Source of the DNA: Eurosta solidaginis
Taxonomy: Eukaryota > Arthropoda > Insecta > Diptera > Tephritidae
DNA length: 64,000 bases
Direction of reading: 5' to 3'
NCBI RefSeq assembly: GCF_040869045.1
Contig: NC_090321.1
Coordinates: 93,726,603 to 93,790,602 of the forward strand
In this document: piece after piece, positions 24,801 to 36,800 of the stretch
Position numbering within the stretch: the first letter of the stretch is position 1
How the letters are laid out: every line of letters begins with the position of its first letter
Program-made: the position numbers and the translations under genes
Notes under the pieces: model-generated
What the model was told of the DNA's origin: nothing
The model's database searches: none
What the model saw: only the letters and a program-made list of their open reading frames with translations

Positions 24801-27800
24801 ATTTCTATGTTGTACCTAGCTAAAGAGGATACTAATTTGTTTCGTACTTGGGAAAAGAATTGGTATGCTTCTGCTTGGTGTTCTTTGGTGAGTATATTAT
24901 TTACCCTATTGATTACCTGTCCTATATTGTTTAAGGCTTCTACGATTGTGTTTATATGTTTTACTATAGTTTCTGGCTTTATCGTGTTGTTTTTATTTAT
25001 GCACTTGTATGCTTTTTCGCTTCAAAGATTTGTTCCCATTTGTTCATTTCTATTTTGGCGGAACATGAGTGGGAAAAAAAAAATTCTAAATTTGAAGGGT
25101 TTTTATAAGGGTGACCTAATCATTCCAATTTACTAAGAAAGTATTTACGTTCATTTGTGTTATTTATTTCATTCTTATTGGTAGTAATATTTAGTAGTTT
25201 AAAAGTTTCAGCTATTTCCTTCTTTTTTTAAATTGTTTACCTCCCCGTTTTCTTTTTCTTATTATTATCGGGGAAGGTACTATTGGAATTTCTTCCTTCT
25301 TATAAAGATTGTTCCGTCTCCGATATTCCTCTATTGTAATCGGAGTTGGACCTTGCCTAGTTGTTTTATTTATTTTAACTTCTACGATTTTTATAAATTC
25401 CCTAATGGTGTCTTCGCACTTTTTAAAGATTTTATGAAAATCTTCCTCAGTTTTTATTTCTTGCATAACTAAAAGAGATAGCTGAGCTTTTTTTGTTTTT
25501 TTTTTTTTTCAGTAAGAAGTTTTAATTTTCCTCCTAATTTAAATTTTAACAATTTAGATTTTTATACTATCAATTTTTTTTCGAGGTCCAAAGAAGTTAT
25601 TCGTACATACTTTTATTTTAGTTTAAATTTTCCCTTTTTTTTTCAAAAAAAAATCCTAAGCAAAAACTCTCGTTTTTGCTAATGGTTTACCGTCCCTGAG
25701 GCCGCTCAATTGATTCTAAATTTTATATACATACTTATTCTAAGACATTTTTATTTAATTGGCCAGCTTGTTATTCACGTCCAATGCCGGGATCCTGTGG
25801 TATATATTTCACTTCACGCCTAATGCTTTTATTCTGGGTGTATATTCCACTTCACCTGCGCGCTCCCTTCACTTCACGCCTAATGCTTTTATTCTGGGTG
25901 TATATTCCACTTCACCTGCGCGCTCCTTTCACTTCACGCCCTTCGCTCGTTTTTTGAACGTGGCAATCAAAATTTCTTAGAAAGGAAATTTGTTCCTTTT
26001 GCCTTATTGGCAGAATTTAATGAATTTACTTTTTGTTTAAATCTTGCACGGTCTCCTCCAGCTAGATTCTTAGCAGTTTTGCCAATTTTAAATCTAGTCT
26101 GGCAGGATCTTCCCTTCAGCGAGATCTAGCGAATTTTGCTTAAGAGCAAATTTTCAGCTAATTAAAGATCGGGCTGGCAGGATCTCCATGAAGTATTAGA
26201 AATTAAAAGACGTTGCACGTTTGATGGTGCGACATTAAATCTCTCCTTTATTAAATAAATTCTTGTCTTTTATAGTAATTGGCTTAACCTATACATTCAT
26301 AAATATCTTAACACTAATAACTAAAAATAAGTACATAGGAAATGGAGTATGCATACATGTACGTTTGTATACAGTCTTTGTATACATGTAGTTTTGTATG
26401 CATGGCTCCATACATGTAGGTTTGTACATGTTGTTTAGCAACGTCAGCAGATCAATTTAAGTGTTTTGGTATTTTCCCACAATGGGTTGTATGTTTGTAT
26501 GTATACTCAAAATTTATTAGCTGTGAATGGAAATGGGTCTCATATTCGGCATTCTATTGATGTTGGTTAACCGTCTGGGTTAGTTCAATAATTTATGTTG
26601 GACAATATTGTAATATGACTATTACTAAAATATATTTGGAGTTTATGATGAGTATTATTTCAAGTGTGTTACAGTGGGTATGAAGCATAATGCTACATTA
26701 CAGTGGGTATGACGTATAATGCTACACAGGGTCTCGAGATATAGGCCGAAACATGGACCCAGGTACCCCTAGAATGTGTGTGTATTATGAATATCAAATG
26801 AAAGCTGTTGCTGAGAGCTCTAAAGTCCATTGTGATATTCGATTTAGTCGCATCAACCTGGCAAAACTGATAAATATGCATGCGAAGCCGAAATAAAGAC
26901 AATAATTAATAATACCCACACACCTATTTACATACGTCCTATTCGATTTGCCTGAAATTTCGTATATAAATTTGCCTATATTAGTATTTACGATGCCTTT
27001 TTCCGGGAAGTATACCAGAGACGCACTGGGACTGGGATTAGGACTAGGACTCAGTCCCAGTCCTGAGACTCGAAGTGGGACTGGGACTGGGATCTGAGTA
27101 AGAGATAGAATGAGACGAAGATGGAGATGAAGCGAAAAAGACGGAGGGAGGAGTGAATAAAAAGATTAGGAAAAAGTGTAGAGGGGTAGGGCAGAGTTAG
27201 ACGGAAAACGCTTATTAAAATGTATGCAGATAGGCCAAATTTATGGCAGAACAACGTCTGCCGGGTCTGCTAGTATAAAATAAAAAAGGTAGGTACTTTG
27301 GTGAGGATGCAAAGTTTCAGGTTTTTTGTGATATGCATGTAAAAACTATGACTATGAATCACGTATTTCAACAATATATGGCGCAAAAAAGGGGAAAAAA
27401 TTACAGTTTATATGGGGTATATAATATATGTATATACAAGCGATCTCTATGATTTTTTCAGACAACAATATATACTATATACGTAAGCATTTGGTGAAAT
27501 TTGAAGCTTCTAGCTGTTAAAATGGTGCCCAAATTGCAAAAAAAAAATACATATATAATATATATAACACGGAGCTCTATGATTTTTTCACACAACAATA
27601 TATACTATATACGTAAGCATTTGGTGAAATTTGAAGCTTAAAAAAAAAAAAAAATAAATTTAAGGCGCGATAACCTCCGAAGAGATCTAAGGCCGAGCTT
27701 CTCTTCCAATTTGCGTCGTGCTCCTCTTGATTTTCCCTACAAATTGACCGGACGGGACCTACATGTTTTATGCCGACTCCGAACGGCATCTGCAAGGCAG

Positions 27801-30800
27801 ATGAGTTTTCACTGAGAGCTTTTCATGGCAGAAATACACCCGGAGCGCTTGCCAAACACTGCCGAGGGGCGGCCCCGCTTAGAAAAATTTTCTTCTAATT
27901 GAAAAACCTTATTTCTAAAATTTTGATGTTGCTTTGCCCGGGAGTTGAACCCAGGGCATACGGTGTGATAGGCGGAGCACGCTACCATCACACCACGGTG
28001 GCCGCCAGCTGTTAAAATGGGGTAGAAATTCCGAAAAGTTTCTTATCTGAACAATCGGCTTTGTGAGATACATACTATATGGGATTGCCACGGAATCCCC
28101 AAAAAAAATACCCAAACACAAAATCCCCAAAGAAAAAAAATATCCAAACACATAATCCCCAAATTCAAAATCCCCGAAGTCAAAATCCCCAATTCCCAAA
28201 CACAAAATCCCAGGGCTATGATAAACATCATGCCCGTGTAAAAAATAGCAATATCTCTTTCCTCTTTCATTCATATTTATGTATGTATAACTATATATTC
28301 ACGTTTTGGCAATACAAATTTTTACTTATCCATATATAGGACTGCTAGTCGCTCTAATTCGAACAAGCTAACAGAAGCGTGTACTACGCAGAAGGACATC
28401 ACCGTAGCGGTAGCCACGGTTATACCACACACGGGCTTGGCATGGCGTAGCCCAGGGTTATTTTTTGTAAGCGCGGCCGAAGGCCGCCTATGCAGAAAGT
28501 TGGTATGGATTATTAGCCTTTTTTGGTCGCGGCGATTTTAAACCTAATTTTAATTTATTTCACACATAAAATGGGGATTTTGTGTTGGGGATTATGAGTT
28601 TGGGGATTTTGATATTGGGGATTTTCATTTTGGGGATTTTGAATTTGGGGATTTTGATTTGGGGATTTTGTTTTCGCCAACCGATCTCATCAATTTTTTC
28701 AGACAACAATATTTGCAATATACGAAAGTATATGGTGAAGTTTGAAGCTTCAATCTGATAAATTGAGGAAGATATGACAAAAATCCTCTTTTTCTGAAAA
28801 ATCGGTTGTATGGAGGATATATGCTATAGTGGTCCGATCCGGCCGGTTCCGACAAATGTCTAATCGGACACCCAAGTACACCCGCTCACCAAATTTTATC
28901 AAGATATCTAAAAAATTGAGGGACTAGTTTGCATACAAACAGACAGACGGACAGACGGACATGGCTAAATCAACTCAGCTCTTCATCCTGATTATTTCGG
29001 TATACTTAAGGGTGGGTCTATCTATTTTTCTTTAAGGACTTACAATTTTGGGATTCGTGACGAAGTTAATATACCATTTCGTTTTCATGAAAGGTATGAA
29101 AACAAGGGCTTTCAATGCCAGCTTAACACCGATTTTGCATCACCCAATTCACCAAGTTATTAAAACAAAAGATTAAAAGAAAAATTATATAAAAAATTTG
29201 AATGCTCACTTTGCATAATTTTTAAAAAAAAATTAAGAAGGAACAATGAATTCAAATAAAATGACCCAAGTCCAACATGTTTTCAAATTGTCCTTATGTT
29301 AAAAAAAACAAGTTACCCGAAAAAAATGCTGATTTTTTCAAAAATTTTATATTCCGATTGGCGTAAATAATAAAGGGAATCAGTTATGCAAAATCCTTTA
29401 GTAAGTAGGTCCCAGGGGTTTAAACTCTCCTTTGAAATTATTCTCACCTCATACTTAAGTTGAAGATAGAAGGGTTTGAAAAACCATTTGGCCTTATTGT
29501 TGTTGTTTTTTATTTGCGAAACTTTAAAATAGCGACTGATGTGTTAATTTTGATTTTCACACTTCATCATTCTACACCCAAGTCTCCCGTTTTGACATTT
29601 CCTAAAGTGGGCGGCCCTATCCCAACTAGTCCCTTGGAGTGAATCACAGTGATTCTAGCCTACCAACCAAGTTTAAATATCACCTACACGTTTCGGCTCC
29701 TGTTACATATGTGAATACGTAGGCACATATATTTCCAGGTGATACTTTGTCCTTCGCAAGAACTAAAAGTGGTGAAGCAAAAGTTTTCCCCAGACAGTCG
29801 AACAAATGACCAGGTGTATTACTACTCTAACGTAGTGGATAGTCGAACTAGTTTGAAAACTGAAGCTACGCGGTTATTCATAATGAGCTCTTGTATCAAA
29901 AGGCCGGAAAACAACAGTTTGAACTGAGCATATAACCTTAACCTCTTTCAACTTAAAATCGGGCTACATTCATTCTAAAATATCGTTTTGGTTTAGCGAA
30001 GACCATTGAAATCAATGTTTCGAACACAAACTTCTGCAAATTTTGGTCTACATTTGAAAAAAAGGTATCCAGTGTCCTTGTAAAATTTAAATTATGTAGG
30101 ATTATACTATTTTCACCCATGAGTTACGCAATAATATCCACTTGGACTGCTTATGATTTCGAGGGCGGCATCCTTGGCCGAATAGTTACTCCCTAACGTT
30201 TCAAGGTGTTTCTCTGGTAGTGCTCGGCAGTATAGCGCAACAAAAAAAATCCTTTAGAAAGTCTTCTGAGCTAAACCTAGATCTTCTAGTGACGTTCATG
30301 AAGGTATGAGTTCAAAGTCGCAGTCCTATATCTTCTGTGCTGGCATGTTGTATGAGGGACAGGAGACGTGGTAGCGACTGGTTTTGGACAGGATTTCTAC
30401 TGTTCTCACTTCGGGAATTATAGCTCTTAAAACAGCCGAAAAAACTAGATGCCCCCTTTGGCGCGATTAACAATAGGCCAGCGTTGGTGCTCACCGTTAA
30501 AACTGTGCCATGAGAGCCATGAGTATTAAAAGACCATTAATAGCAACCGTAAGTCGCCTTTGTGCTTGACCAGCAAGTGGTCACAAATAATTTAAAAAAA
30601 TCGTGTCGATTACGAGTATTAGAAGTTAGACCAGAACATCTCCTTCGGTGAAACTACGCTTTGTACGAGACATACAGACAAAAGTGTGACCATTGTAAGT
30701 ACTTCAGTTTTTTTCGGCAGACGCAGTAGTGCCAACCCCTTAGGCCGGGGCTAGGTTCGAAGCCTCCCTGGAGTATGTGAATGAAGGACAGTCGCTCCGC

Positions 30801-33800
30801 AAGGAGCTCCTCTTGAAATTTTTTGAATGATCCGCGAGACTTTGCGGTAAAAACCTCTGATCTTTCCGAAAACGCCAATACGTTGATTCCCTTAAATACG
30901 TACAAACAAAACCTTTCCTAAATATTATTTTTTTAAATAGTAAAAAGCTTTTTAAAGCAAGAACGCTGGCGTACACCGGCGCGCCGCCCACGCCGCCGCC
31001 GGTATATAATAGTGCCTACGCCGCCGCCGCCGATATAGTGATCGGCCTAAACCTCTAATACATATATCTGTAAGTTCATACATAAATACCCTGTAGATAA
31101 AACAACAGTTTCAAAGCAGTCTATAGTGTGCGGACATCCTCCCGAATTTACGTATATAATGGTCTCATATTTAAATTTGTACTGTTTTAAGTTTCTCTTT
31201 GGCATGGCGAGTACGTGCTTCGCTCACATGCAAGAGGTTCCGCCCAGGTTGTAGCCCAGCTTAATTTTGAGCTTCCAACCCAGAAAGAATTCTTGTTCAA
31301 GTTATCAGAAAATGGAAATTACCTCAGGGTTCGCCTGGAGAAAACATTTTTATGGAAGATTAATATAAAACTGTTCTGCTGAAGCTGGGAATGGAAATGT
31401 TTATTTTTACGTAAGTACCTGCCGCCGTCGGCCTTACCTCACCATGCACCAACACACGGGTTAAAGCAACGTTTGCCCAGCGCCCAAGACCAGCTTACCT
31501 TGGTGGTGTTATAGGCCTATCTAAAACCTCTTCCAATGTATGGGACTTGCCGAAGCTGCTTTGGGTTGAGTATGGTGCGGGCCAGCGGTTTGACAAAATA
31601 AAAAAATGAATGGAAAATGAGATAGTGTTAAAACTTCTTCATACGCTAGCCAATTAGACCCCCATTCGCCATCCTCTGTCTTCTCTGTCTAAAAACATCC
31701 ACAGTAAATTCATTTAATAATTTCACTGAGCAAATAGTAGAGGGATCCACTTGAGAGTGCTACGAAATCCCCCCAAAAAAATACCCAAACACAAAATCCC
31801 CAAAGAAAAAAAATACCCAAACATAATCCCCAAAATCAAAATCCCCGTGCTATGATAAACATCATGCCCGTGTAAAAAATAGCAATATCTCTTTCCTCTT
31901 TCATTCATATTTACGTATGTATAACTATATATTCACGTTTTGACAATACATCTCGGTCGAATTCGAGCGTACTTTTCATCATAGAATGATTAGATATGGC
32001 ACATTGGAAAAGTACGGATCTACCTTTTATTTCGTTAGCTAAAGATATTTGCGATGTAAAAATTGTAAAAAATGTCGATATTTTACCTGTTTTTTCATTT
32101 TTACCAAAATATTGATATTTTATTTACATTTTTCTTACAGGAATCGGAAAATTCAACTTGGGGAGACCATATTTGAGACATTCCTTCCCAAGATTTCAAT
32201 ATCTAGGAATCGATAATATTAAAAAGGCTCAACCAATATGTGGTATATGAATGGCGTATTCATAATTTGTTTCATGAGCACTTCATAAAAAATCGAAGCT
32301 CGATTTTGAAAATCGATTAATCGTTGAGTGGCGATTATTCGATCAAACTGAATATTCGAATAGCGAAATTCGATTAATAAACGTACAAAAATCTAAAATC
32401 ATATAATAGAATACTCCATTAATCTAGTTATTCAAATATTTTTAGGAGCCAGAGCTGAAAAGCTCAAAAGGTATTTTAAATAATTTCTTTTGGAATATTA
32501 TAAGGCAAGAATTTAAGAAGTTTAACGATATACAGTACGAAAAGAATTTTATATGATTTTGGCAAGCAAAATTTTTCTGGATCATTGTTCAGTGTAATGC
32601 ATGTGGACTTATTGATTTAATTTTGAACTACCAGCCTATCAAAAATACCGAAATTATGTATTCATAGTTCGGGATTTTTTTTTAATGGACACTAGCATTT
32701 CCGTTTATTATAACTTGTTTTACGGAATAGGTTTAAGTGAAATACTCTTTGACAACAGCACCTGATGAATGAACATATGTACATGCTATATGGGCGCAGC
32801 TATGCAAATTTAAGGCACGATTCAATGCCACATACAGTGGAAACTCCACAAACATATTTACAATTAGAAGCGTACAAATCCATATCAGTGGTGTAGCATT
32901 AATCTTTCATTTCTGCACGTCTGGCCAACTTTTTAAACACAAAGTTAAAGCAAACAAATTTAGGAACTTGTTGAAAGCTTGATTTTCAACAAGTTTGCTT
33001 GTGTGGAATTATCTTGGACCTTCAACCAATTGCGGCCAAAAAAATATGTGAATTGTCAACAGCAATTTCCCAAGCGCGCAGAAAATTTACGAATATTTTA
33101 TAAGTCCCAGAATAAAAGTTAAATTCGGACTTTTAAATTTTAGTGACAGAAAAAAAGTCCGGCCTTTTAACTTCGAACACCTTATCTAAATCAAACGAAA
33201 GAAATGAACGAGAATACACAAGCCAGGTCCCACAAATGAACAAATCCAAGTGGACAGTTGGGCAAATATTTTTAGATGAGGTCAATGAGTAGGAGGCGTT
33301 TGAAGTAAGAGCTTTCACGATGGAGTATAAGAACTTTTAAAGTCAATGTTGTTATTATGATCTTTGTTTTTATTATTGCTTCTGTTGCTGCTGATAACTC
33401 AGCTTGGAATTGCCAAATTGATCACAGCTGCTGCCTTGAAGGGTAAATGTACATAGTCATTCATTCATATACGGGTAATTCATTTCCGAGTGCGAATAAT
33501 TCATCATCTATCCGAGTGTAGGACTCTTTAGCTACTCTCGCGTTATTGTGAGGAGAATATTCACACGTATCTGCTGACCATATCCCATTTGTCACTTTTG
33601 CAGGTCATCTTATGACGAAGTTAGGTCGTCTAGTGGTTCTTCCACCTTTCTTCGTTGCTATGCGAAGTGTTCGCATTCGAAAAAGGCAGCCAGCAATTCG
33701 GATTTTCAACTTTTCCCATTCTGTGAAGGTACTACCGGAAGTAGCCGTGGCGCTTAAAAACTGTTTCAGGTAGAAGTCGACCTCTCCATATGGCCGTTCT

Positions 33801-36800
33801 TACCATGGTTCCAGTTCGGGAATCAGGTTCCTGGTCCACTTGCCTGCAGCTCCATTGCTGTTGCCAGCGTCGGATAGATTTTTTTCGCGCCTGCACTACA
33901 GCAACATCTCTGACTCTTCTCCTCGGAGGTGATAAATTAATTTTTCACCTCAGCGAGAAGATATATGGGTGTGGTTCCTGCAATTACAGGAAATGTGTCT
34001 GCGGAAACCGTGCGGTAATCGAGGCAATTCGTAGCGCCCCTATGCGTTGTACTGAGGTAATAGCTGCTTAACACTTTCGGGATTTCATTGCTACCGCCCA
34101 AATTTCTGCACCGTACAAAGGCATAAAATCCGAAGCGTAAGCCAGCAGCTTTCTTATACATGGCCTTGGCCCGCCTATGTTTGCCATTAATCGCCTTAAG
34201 CACCCTATGATCTGCGCAGCTTTCTCGCAGGTTTTTTGAAAGTGTTCTGAGAAGGTTATCTTGCTATCTAGTCTCACCTTAAGTACTTGCTGTTCCCCAA
34301 CCATCATATTTATTATGACCAAAATTAATCTCTTCGTGAGGATCACGATCCCAGGTTTCGCTGTCGCAAGCTGAAGTCCATGGTAACTCATCCATCTATT
34401 TACACTGCGAATTACTTGGTTTGTTTTCCGTGCTGCAGTTACGGCAGCCATGTTGTCTCCGATAGCGACAAGAAAAGTGCTTTCTGGCTTGTGCAAGCAG
34501 AGGCTTCAGGTATTCCAGAGACCAGGACCTAAATTTTATCCCTGGGCTGCTCCCCTAGTTCTCCTTACCTTTCTCTGGCCTTGATTGGTCTCGTACGTGA
34601 GCCTGCGATCTTTCAGGTAGTCCCTTAATATTGCTAGTAGATAAGGGAGTACGCTGAAAGAGTGTTTTAGCGCATCCATCATTTTTCACGTCCAGCGTGA
34701 CCACTAAGACAACCGGCCTAGCTTGGTGGGACGCTGGTTGAGTTTTCGCAACCGCATTTGTAACCACGGCTATGGCATCTATTGTGGTGTGGCCATTGCC
34801 GAACCCATGCTGCCGATGGAACAGACCTCCTCAGTCTTGAATGGATGCTATCAGCCGTTGTTCTAAAACGCTTTCCATCATTTTCCCGGCTGTTTCAAGA
34901 ATGTATAATGGTCGAAACGATGACGGGGAGTCCGTGTCTCCCTAGCCTTTCGGGATTAACACGAGGTACGATATCTTCCACCCTGTTAGAAAGATCGTAC
35001 CTTCTGAGCATTTGTTATGCATATGCAGCAGCAACTCAGAGCTGCTGTTGGCAGCCAGTCTTATAATGTATAGGGCCGTTTTTAGCTCACTTTCATTGAA
35101 CGATTGCGCGTTGAGATCTGCGTAAGAGACGTGGCGGCCTTCCCTGTTTGGTCGAATAAGGAAAAGAGCATGTAATATATTTCGCATTTTGTCCTTATCC
35201 ACCTAGGTAGGCTGGCTTTCGCTAGATGGTCTTTTTCACCATTTTATTTAGTTCGACACCTGGAATGCTTTAGTTGGACGCATGTTTGAATGGATGGTTG
35301 ACATCTTTTTTCCACATTTATGGCGATATCTCGAAAAGGCGTCCACCTATAGAACTAAGGTCCACTCCCTTTTAAAATACTCATTAACACCTTTCATTTG
35401 ATACCCATATCGTACAAACAAATTCTAGATTCACCCCGGGTCCACCTATATGGCGATATATCGAAAAGGTACCCACCTATAGAACTTAGGCACACTCCCT
35501 TTTAAAATACTCATTAACACGTTTCATTTGATACCCATATCGTACAAACAAATTCTAGAGTCAGCTCTGGTCCACCTTTATGGCGATATCCTTAAATGGC
35601 GTCCATCTATAGAACTATGCCCCACTCCCCCTTAAAATACTCTTTAAACCTTCCATTTGATACACGTGTCATACAAACACATTGCAGGGTTACCCTAGAT
35701 TCATTTTCCTACATGGTGATTTTCCCTTATTTTGTCTCCATAGATCTCAACTGAGTATGTAATGTTCGGTTACACCGAACTTAGCCTTCCTTACTTGTTA
35801 TGAAAAAAATTGAATAAAACAGAATTTCATTGTAGTTTTTTAATGCAAATTTACTTAATTTTTAAGGTTTTATACAAATAAAAAAACTCCAGGAATTAGA
35901 ATTTTTCAGAAATTAGAATCACCCGCAGAGTCTACTGTAATGCATAAGATTGAGTTGAACGCATTTATATGAAAAACTGTTTATGTGACGGGGCTTTAAC
36001 TTTATACTGTAGTTAATTTTTATGGAAATTTGCTCAGAAGGCTGCAGCCAGGGATGCAAACCATAAATCAATGATTCCGAAACATCGATGCGTCGTTCGT
36101 ATTTTTTATCATTGATGTTTTTGGAAAGTTTTCACTTGCCCCAACTTTTTTTATCTCTCTAAATCCTGATGAGAAGTCTTTTTTTGCATTGTCTTTGACA
36201 ACTGACTGCTGTTAATATTACGATTTAAATTCGATTGTTCCTGTTTACTAAAATGTTTATACAAATTTACATGCAATATTGTTTTGTATTATGAATGAAT
36301 TATTGTACTAGTCTTCACCAAATATAAGACAAGAAACGGACCGCTTATTGTGAACATCGTGCATTCCAGTAACATCGCCACAATCAACCAAGATGGTGCG
36401 TTTGTAAATATGAAGGAACTTCAGACTTGGCAATTGAAGTTCATTACGCCTTGCCCATTCACATACAAAATTTCGCGAAGCACTGTTGTAAACATTCTCC
36501 CTATACAACAATAATACTTGCTAACATATTTTGTGTCGTATTCGATTGTTATATTGCCGTTCTTAATTGCGAATAATGTTAGAAAATTTACCAACCAGTG
36601 GGGAAAATAATTTCACTTGCAAAGTGTGCCAACACTCTTAGCCAAAGCAAATGTCAAATTCTTCTTCTTATGATTTGCTTGGAACAAAATTGGGGAGTTG
36701 GCTACTTTTCAATATCAGATGGCGCCAGTGTCGCTCATTCTACCATTCTACATAAAAATACGTGGAATCTACTCATAATGCATAAGCATGTGTTAAACTT

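Larger units (their letters stand above)
23421..26726 (-). mobile_element. LTR-led element with a string of small unknown ORFs
   Basis: The right-hand LTR (26,189-26,726, minus) is followed inward by a leader and at least four successive minus-strand coding-like stretches: 25,466-25,212, about 25,070-24,737, 24,662-24,390 and about 24,330-23,700. No gag/pol/env motif (protease, YxDD, integrase) was recognised, and the left LTR was not found, so the left edge is approximate. It could be a non-autonomous LTR retrotransposon that picked up foreign genes, or an unrelated insertion next to a solo LTR. Confidence 0.4.
22950..27274 (+). mobile_element. Helitron with both canonical termini
   Basis: The 5' end is A|TCTAATATATAAAATTCTT. 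The 3' end has a perfect stem GGCAGA (27,245-27,250), loop ACAACG, TCTGCC (27,257-27,262), then CTAG|T at 27,270-27,274. This fits 5'-TC...CTRR-3' insertion between A and T. The body near the 3' end matches the 17.66-18.3 kb copy. There is no Rep/helicase, so it is non-autonomous. Most of its present length is a later LTR-element insertion. Confidence 0.7.
22785..29107. repeat. Dispersed repeat family B, split by a Helitron
   Basis: It opens AACAAGTAAGGACGGGACTG with a perfect hairpin GTCTTCGGCTGTGCCGAAGAC and closes at about 29,107 with TTCATGAAAGGTATGAA. A minus copy is at 42,263-42,600. Internal sequence includes GGTGAAATTTGAAGCTTC blocks repeated at about 27,492, 27,623 and 28,734, each with a CAACAATATATAC..TATACG context. 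No coding capacity. The 22,950-27,274 Helitron and the SINE at 27,655 are inserted. Confidence 0.5.
22531..31059. mobile_element. Possible 8.5-kb TIR element defined by GCC-rich ends
   Basis: The left end TTAGAGATATACGCCGCCGA and the inverted right end TTAGAGGTTTAGGCCGATCA, followed by CGGCGGCGGCG blocks, look like terminal inverted repeats. TACATA flanks both sides. The interior is mostly other nested elements, and no transposase was found. Two independent insertions of the same family would look similar, so treat this as a hypothesis. Confidence 0.35.

Noticed and set aside
24735..25136. 133-codon hydrophobic plus-strand frame that looks like a multi-pass membrane protein
   Set aside because: The minus strand over the same bases gives a balanced, helical protein in line with the neighbouring minus-strand ORFs. 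T-rich antisense codons create false hydrophobicity.
28079..28680. CRISPR-like spaced repeats
   Set aside because: Repeat units are about 10 bases, spacing is irregular, and the genome is eukaryotic. It is a minisatellite.
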